In this document: positions 14,532 through 19,375 of the stretch, piece by piece
How positions within the stretch are numbered: position 1 is the stretch's first letter
Layout of the letters: each line of letters begins with the position of its first letter
NCBI GenBank assembly: GCA_044433365.1
Contig: JAWXTR010000057.1
Span: forward strand, 1-19,375
Direction of reading: 5' to 3'
Origin: CAMQVM01 sp044433365
GTDB taxonomy: Bacteria > Bacteroidota > Bacteroidia > Bacteroidales > Rikenellaceae
Length of the DNA: 19,375 nt
Translations under genes and position numbers: made by a program
Notes under the pieces: model-generated
The model's input: the letters and a program-made list of their open reading frames with translations, nothing else
The model's database searches: none
What the model was told of the DNA's origin: nothing

Positions 14532-15899
14532 TTAATATCCACCACCTAAAGCCAAAAACATATCGACATAAGCCGAATATTTTTGAGCAAGAAGTGAGCT
14601 ATATTCAAGTTGTGAGCTATAAAGGGTGCGTTCGGCATCTAATAAGTTAAGATAGTCGACCATACCCTCCAAATATAGCTTTGAGGTCATAAACTGAATA
14701 TCTTTATTCGACTCTACAAGCTCTTTATACATCTTATTTTGCTCTCGTAGTGTAGAAATTGAAATTAGTGCATTTTCCACATCTGAAATTGCTGTAAAAA
14801 TAGTATTTCGATACTCTAAGATTGCCTGCTCATAGCTCTCTACAGCTATCAATTCGCTCTTTTTGAGCTTTCCAAATTGAAAAATTGGGGTTGCTACCGA
14901 AAATAATCCTGTCCAACCTAAGGCGTAGGGATTTGAAGAGACAAGATTTTTTAAAACTGTCGAAATCAAACCTCCACTAGCGGTAATGCTGATGGACGGA
15001 AAGCGTGCAGCACGAGCAATACCCACTTTTGCTGCTGCTGCTTGCAATAGTGCATAATCTTGCATTATATCTGAGCGGCGTTCGAGCAGATTTATCGGTA
15101 ATCCTGAGGGAATATACTCTGGCAGAGAGTCGTAGCCACCACTATAATCTATATCGGTTGCAATAAATCGTGGTGACTCTCCAAGTAGTATTGATAGTGC
15201 GCTCTGCTCTTTAGCAGCAGCTCTTTCGTATTGGTGTATTGCAGCGGCAGCTGTCGATGTTAGCCCTTTTGCCTGTTTTAGCTCCAGAGAGGTCGACATT
15301 CCATAATTTACAAGCGAATCGATGATTGCCATCGATTTTAGTCGGTTTTTATAGGTAACTTTCGATATTTCTACGCTTTGACGATACTGAATTAGCGAAA
15401 AATAGCTTTTTGCCACCTCTCCTGTAAGTGCAAGCATAATCCCGTTGTAGTTGTACTCCTGAGCCAAAATATCGCTTTTTGCCGCTTTTGTGGCGTTTTT
15501 TAACGCTCCAAACAGCGAAATTTGCCACGAAACAGTCGGTTTTATTCCATATTCTGGTTGGTTGTCTAAGGGTCGAATATATTCGTTTTCAGCCGATAAA
15601 TCAAATGAAAATTGAGGTAGATAGGCAGCTCTATCCACTCCATATTGAAGATATGCCTGCTCAATTTTTGACAGAGCTATCAGTGCATCTTGGTTGTTTT
15701 CAAGAGCTTTTTCGATTAAGTTGTTAAGAGTTGCATCTCCAAAAATTTCCCACCAATTTTCGTTCTCTACTATTGGTTTTTCATTCTCTACAGTTGAGTA
15801 ACTGTATTTTCTAGCAATTTCCACCTCTGGTGATGATAGCTTTGGCGAACAACCTGCAATAATTATTATCGCTGATATATAGATAAATATTTTTTTCAT
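14532..15899 (-). CDS. TolC/NodT-type outer-membrane channel lipoprotein of an RND efflux system
   Basis: A 455-residue outer-membrane efflux channel forming the exit duct of the neighbouring RND pump. Seen: lipoprotein signal MKKIFIYISAIIIIAGC with lipobox IAGC and the acylated cysteine at 17. Two outer-membrane-efflux repeats follow, with long alpha-helical coiled-coil stretches and the motifs DAERTLYSSQLEYSSLLAQK and LALGGGY at the C-terminus; GLPINLLERRSDI is typical of the NodT family. A GTG at 15941 would extend the protein by 14 residues, but that basic tail would spoil the signal peptide, so ATG at 15899 was chosen. It lies 41 bp downstream of the pump gene and is surely co-transcribed. 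No intrinsic terminator is evident after it. Substrate unknown; such channels export drugs, detergents or metabolites. Confidence 0.93.
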   Translation of the reverse strand: MKKIFIYISAIIIIAGCSPKLSSPEVEIARKYSYSTVENEKPIVENENWWEIFGDATLNNLIEKALENNQDALIALSKIEQAYLQYGVDRAAYLPQFSFDLSAENEYIRPLDNQPEYGIKPTVSWQISLFGALKNATKAAKSDILAQEYNYNGIMLALTGEVAKSYFSLIQYRQSVEISKVTYKNRLKSMAIIDSLVNYGMSTSLELKQAKGLTSTAAAAIHQYERAAAKEQSALSILLGESPRFIATDIDYSGGYDSLPEYIPSGLPINLLERRSDIMQDYALLQAAAAKVGIARAARFPSISITASGGLISTVLKNLVSSNPYALGWTGLFSVATPIFQFGKLKKSELIAVESYEQAILEYRNTIFTAISDVENALISISTLREQNKMYKELVESNKDIQFMTSKLYLEGMVDYLNLLDAERTLYSSQLEYSSLLAQKYSAYVDMFLALGGGY

Positions 15900-15940
15900 A
15901 CGTTTACGTTTTAGAATTTTTACAAAAAGTTTAGCGGACA

Positions 15941-18900
15941 CTAATCTGCTCCCTCTTCGATATTCACTTTAATATCGCTTTGCTCCTCTTCCTCCTCTTG
16001 CTCTTTGCCCTTTAGCTTTTCACGTTTACGATCGAAGTGGGCAATTTTCCCAAAGAATACATATAACATAGGATATGCAAAAAGCCCTAGAATAGTGGCT
16101 ATAAGAGTACCCCCAACAAGCGAAATACCAATAATATTGCGTGCAGCAGAGTATACACCTGAAGCAAATACAAGAGGAAGCACTCCAATAATAAACGCCA
16201 AAGCTGTCATAATAACTGGACGAACACGCAAACGAGCCGCCTCGCTTGCAGCCTCCAAAAGAGTCTTATTTTTCTCAAAAAATAGCATATTTGCATACTC
16301 AATAATCAAAATTGCATTTTTTGCCGATAGTGCTATCAACATAATAAGCGATATTTGCATAAATAGATTGTCGATATAGGCTGGATTGATAAAAATATGG
16401 GCAAGCCATACAAAAAGTACCGCTCCAAATAGCGCAAATGGAATACCAAGAATAATGGTAAATGGAAGTGACCAGCTATCGTAGAGTGCCGCAAGTGCCA
16501 AGAATATAAAAATAACAGAAATGGCAAAAATCAGAGGTAAATTTGATGATGAATTTTTCTCTTGAAACGATACACCGCTCCATGCCACATTAAAATTGTC
16601 GGGGAGAAGCTCTGCGGCATACTGCTCGATTAAATCCATACACTCTCCAGTGGAGTAGCCAGCGGCTGGTGTTAATGTTACCCCCATTGCACGGTTAAGA
16701 TTAAACTGTGTGAGAAATTCAACCCCTACAGTATCGGTAAGCGTTACAAACGACGAAAGTGGTATCTCTTCGCCTTTACCATTCTCTATAAAGTAGCTAT
16801 TTAAATCGCCGACATCACGCCTATATTTTGATTCAGCTTGAATATATATATCATACACCTGTCCAAAACGGTTGAAATCGTCGATATATGCTCCGCCTAA
16901 GAAGGTGGATATAAGTGTGTGAAGTTCGCCAATATCTACACCCTCACGCATAGCGTAATCACGATTAATCTCTAGTTTTCGTTGCGGAACAGAGGCGTTA
17001 AACTGTGTCATAACCGATGCAACAGCTCTGCTGGCTTTAAGAGAGTCGAGAAGAAGCGAAGAGTAGCGTTCTAATTCGGCGATATTATCGCTACCTATCT
17101 CTTCAATCATAAATGTCACGCCCGATGAGACTGAAATACCGGGGATAGAGGGTGGATTAAATGCAAAAACTGTGGCATCTGTGATACCAAAATAGAACTG
17201 CTCGTTTAGCTCCGTAGCCAAATCCATAGCACTGATTTTTCGGTCGGAGTAGTCTACAAGCTCCACAAACATCGATGCGCTACTTGTCGAAAATATATTT
17301 GATAACATATTAAAACCTGCACCGCTTGCTACTCTTTTAACCGCAGGGTGTTCTAAAATTATCTGTTCTATCTGCTCGACCACCTTCTCGGTTCTATTAA
17401 TAGATGCAGCACTTGGAAGCGATGCACTAACCATAATATATCCTTGATCTTCGTTTGGAAGAAATCCACTTGGAATTTGGCGGAAAATTAGAAAAATTGC
17501 ACCGCAGCAGATAGCGATAATAATAAACGAACGTGCTGCATGGCGAGCAAAAATGGATGTTTTTTTAGAGTAATTTTCAAAACCTCTACCAATTAGGCGG
17601 TTAAACGCTCCAAATACCCCTTTCTCTTTAGGTTCTCGCTTTTTAAGCAGTAGCACACACAGTGCAGGTGAGAGGGTAAGGGCATTAAATGCCGAAATTG
17701 TAACAGCAATGGCAATGGTTACAGTAAATTGTTGAAACATTTTGCCGCTAATGCCGCCAGAAAGTGAAATTGGGATAAAAACCGACAATAATATTACCGT
17801 AGTGGCAATAATTGGCGAAGAGACTATACGCATAGCCTCAATTGTTGCTTTAAGAGGAGTTTCGCCCTGCTCAATTCGCACCTCTACAGCCTCTACAACC
17901 ACAATTGCATCATCTACAACCAGTCCAATAGCAAGCACTAGCCCAAGAAGTGAGATAATATTTACCGAAAATCCAAAAAATGGAAATAGTACAAATGCTC
18001 CGATAAGCGAAACTGGTATGGCAATAAGCGGAATTAGCGTAGCTCTTGTGTCTTGAATAAATAGGTATATTATAAATATAACAAGTAGTAGAGCAAATAT
18101 AATGGTATAGGAAATCTCCACAATCCCATCCTTAATTGAGGATGTAGAGTCGGCAATTTTGTCGAGTTCAATACCATCGGGCATACGCTTTGCCACTTGA
18201 GAAAGCGTGCTCTCCACTTTATCACCAACCTCTACTGCATTGCTTCCAGAGTTTTGCGTAATCATTATAATTGCTGCTGGATTTTGCTCTATTTTATCGC
18301 CATTTTTGGCTGCACTTGTCGATTTTATACCGTAAAGTTGACTGCCCAAGTCGATACGAGCCACATCTTTTAACTTTAGTTGACTACCGTTGCTCTCTGA
18401 TCTAAGAACTATATCGCCATACTGCTCGGCGGTGTTAATTTGAGGTGGAGTTGATATAGTATATGTAAATTGTACAGGCGAATCGGTAGGTTCTTCTCCC
18501 AATTTTCCTGCTGAAAAAACAGCACTTTGAGCCTCTATAGCCTCTGTTATCTCCTCTATCGAAATGTTGTAATATTTTAGTAATTCTGGCTTAATCCATA
18601 CCCTCATGGCGTAGTTGCCTGCTCCAAGAATTTGAACATTACCGACGCCATTAATCTTTAGCAGTTCATTTTCAATATTTATTGCTGCATAGTTTGTCAG
18701 AAATAAATCGTCGTATCTGCCATCCGAAGAGATTGTATAAATCATCAGAAAGCTAGCCATAGCTTGTGCTGTTGTTACGCCTTGTGTCTTTACAGGGCTT
18801 GGAAGCGTTGCAAGCGAGCTATTTACGTTGTTTTGAGTAAATACAGTGTTAAGATTTGCATCGGTTCCAATATCGAAAATTATCATCAGCGACATAGTAC

Positions 18901-19156
18901 CATCATTAGCACTTGTCGACTGCATATACAACATATCTTCAACCCCAATTGCCGCCTCAGCAATAGGGGTTGCTACAGATTTGTCTACTGTTACCGCATC
19001 GGCACCCTCGTAGTCGGCTGTAACAGTTACGACAGGTGGGGTAATATCGGGATATTGCTCAACAGGGAGCGATTTAATCGAAATCATACCAATAATTACA
19101 ATCATAATGGATATTACGATGGCAAAAATTGGTCTATTAATAAAAAAACGACTCAT
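15941..19156 (-). CDS. RND inner-membrane efflux pump, HAE1 (AcrB/MexB) family
   Basis: A 1,071-residue inner-membrane proton-drug antiporter, the motor of a tripartite efflux complex. Seen: start MSRFFINRPIFAIVISIMIV with the first transmembrane helix, and two large periplasmic loops. The TM4 motif GLVVDDAIVVVE has proton-relay D415/D416 (AcrB D407/D408), and SAKNAILIIEYAN has K946 (AcrB K940). About twelve transmembrane segments are present in the expected places. The C-terminus carries an acidic, low-complexity tail (KEQEEEEEQSDIKVNIEEGAD) beyond the last helix. The outer-membrane channel gene follows 41 bp downstream. The usual upstream partner, the membrane-fusion adaptor, is not within the 219 bp left on this side. 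The export substrate cannot be read from the sequence. Confidence 0.96.
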   Translation of the reverse strand: MSRFFINRPIFAIVISIMIVIIGMISIKSLPVEQYPDITPPVVTVTADYEGADAVTVDKSVATPIAEAAIGVEDMLYMQSTSANDGTMSLMIIFDIGTDANLNTVFTQNNVNSSLATLPSPVKTQGVTTAQAMASFLMIYTISSDGRYDDLFLTNYAAINIENELLKINGVGNVQILGAGNYAMRVWIKPELLKYYNISIEEITEAIEAQSAVFSAGKLGEEPTDSPVQFTYTISTPPQINTAEQYGDIVLRSESNGSQLKLKDVARIDLGSQLYGIKSTSAAKNGDKIEQNPAAIIMITQNSGSNAVEVGDKVESTLSQVAKRMPDGIELDKIADSTSSIKDGIVEISYTIIFALLLVIFIIYLFIQDTRATLIPLIAIPVSLIGAFVLFPFFGFSVNIISLLGLVLAIGLVVDDAIVVVEAVEVRIEQGETPLKATIEAMRIVSSPIIATTVILLSVFIPISLSGGISGKMFQQFTVTIAIAVTISAFNALTLSPALCVLLLKKREPKEKGVFGAFNRLIGRGFENYSKKTSIFARHAARSFIIIAICCGAIFLIFRQIPSGFLPNEDQGYIMVSASLPSAASINRTEKVVEQIEQIILEHPAVKRVASGAGFNMLSNIFSTSSASMFVELVDYSDRKISAMDLATELNEQFYFGITDATVFAFNPPSIPGISVSSGVTFMIEEIGSDNIAELERYSSLLLDSLKASRAVASVMTQFNASVPQRKLEINRDYAMREGVDIGELHTLISTFLGGAYIDDFNRFGQVYDIYIQAESKYRRDVGDLNSYFIENGKGEEIPLSSFVTLTDTVGVEFLTQFNLNRAMGVTLTPAAGYSTGECMDLIEQYAAELLPDNFNVAWSGVSFQEKNSSSNLPLIFAISVIFIFLALAALYDSWSLPFTIILGIPFALFGAVLFVWLAHIFINPAYIDNLFMQISLIMLIALSAKNAILIIEYANMLFFEKNKTLLEAASEAARLRVRPVIMTALAFIIGVLPLVFASGVYSAARNIIGISLVGGTLIATILGLFAYPMLYVFFGKIAHFDRKREKLKGKEQEEEEEQSDIKVNIEEGAD

Positions 19157-19167
19157 ATATTTTAATT

Positions 19168-19206
19168 TTATAAGTTACCTTTATAAGTTACCTTTATAAG
19201 TTACCT
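19168..19206. repeat. Three exact tandem copies of a 13-bp unit before the RND gene
   Basis: TTATAAGTTACCT is repeated exactly at 19168-19180, 19181-19193 and 19194-19206, beginning 12 bp upstream of the pump's ATG (read on the - strand as AGGTAACTTATAA). It lies in the leader, where copy-number change could alter spacing to the ribosome binding region. On the + strand each unit junction gives TACCTTTA, which resembles a -7 box pointing toward the window end; the last is at 19202-19209. Confidence 0.9.
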
Positions 19207-19253
19207 TTAGCCACTTTCGACGAATTTTTCTCTTTGGTTTCACTTTTTTGTCT

Positions 19254-19305
19254 CATAAGTAGGGTAAAATAATTATTGGTGTATTTTTAATAGTGCTATT
19301 GGAGA
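19254..19305 (+). repeat. Left arm of the end-spanning long hairpin
   Basis: This stretch is complementary to 71-120 at the other window end, with only a few true mismatches (19263, 19279, 19298, one bulge at 19305). It also holds its own short palindrome AATAGTGCTATT at 19289-19300. With the 70-bp core it completes a stem of about 80 bp. Stretch 19207-19253 between the tandem repeats and this arm shows no gene. Confidence 0.75.
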
Positions 19306-19375
19306 TGAGATTTTTTGCTATTGAATCGAAAATATAGTGGTTCTATATTGAGATTTAATAGTGAAAAATATCGCT
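19306..19375. repeat. Terminal 70-bp direct repeat, right copy
   Basis: Identical to bases 1-70 and ending exactly at the window edge. See the left copy for the interpretations. In either reading it lies between the divergent RND pump gene and the ROK kinase gene when the ends are joined. Confidence 0.95.

Noticed and set aside
15900..15941. GTG start overlapping the RND stop codon for the channel gene
   Set aside because: The extra 14 basic residues would precede and disrupt a clear lipoprotein signal that starts at 15899.
17742..18056. 104-codon + strand frame inside the RND gene
   Set aside because: It is antisense to a conserved transmembrane region whose - strand reading has the essential DD motif; its Ser/Thr/Ile-rich content is a shadow pattern.
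19254..19375. Retron or diversity-generating element behind the long hairpin
   Set aside because: No reverse transcriptase gene or variable-repeat protein is present in the window, so a long hairpin alone does not support it.
1..19375. Complete plasmid or phage genome because the ends overlap
   Set aside because: No replication, partition, mobilisation, integrase or structural phage genes are present, and the genes are ordinary chromosomal ones.

Overview
The window is AT-rich DNA from a member of the Bacteroidota, probably the order Bacteroidales. The evidence is a SusC/SusD nutrient-uptake pair, an ACT-domain SerB typical of the phylum, -7 boxes of the TAnnTTTG type, A-rich leaders with weak Shine-Dalgarno sequences, and lipoprotein signals. 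There are ten protein genes and no tRNA, rRNA, CRISPR array, transposase, phage gene or replication gene. The first and last 70 bases are identical. This is either a circular assembly or a contig that ends in two copies of one repeat.

Layout. (1) 311-3659, + strand: a ROK-family sugar kinase, an iron-type alcohol dehydrogenase and a secreted lipoprotein with a clan GH-A glycosidase fold. They form a plausible small carbohydrate-use cluster. The glycosidase is bracketed by two AT-rich inverted repeats built on 7-base units. (2) 3871-6048, + strand: a GH3-family acyl-adenylating enzyme and a deoxynucleoside kinase. The kinase sits between the arms of a perfect 31-bp inverted repeat. (3) 6239-8868, + strand: an RsmF-type RNA cytosine-5 methyltransferase and phosphoserine phosphatase SerB, 8 bp apart. 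(4) 9349-14242, + strand: SusC-like TonB-dependent porin and SusD-like lipoprotein, with a 480-bp upstream region and a strong intrinsic terminator. (5) 14532-19156, - strand: an RND inner-membrane pump followed by its TolC/NodT-type outer-membrane channel. The periplasmic adaptor usually found upstream is absent.

The most unusual signal is at the two ends. If they are joined, 19254-19375 (sharing its last 70 bases with 1-70) and 1-120 fold into one hairpin of about 172 nt with a stem of roughly 80 base pairs. In it, ten transition differences between the arms are all G-U compatible in + strand RNA and none is in the opposite sense. That points to selection on a single-stranded (RNA or ssDNA) structure and also supports the idea that both ends belong to the same element.

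No complete new defence or mobile system is visible. The genes are recognisable metabolic and transport families, and the novelty lies mainly in the intergenic repeats and hairpins.
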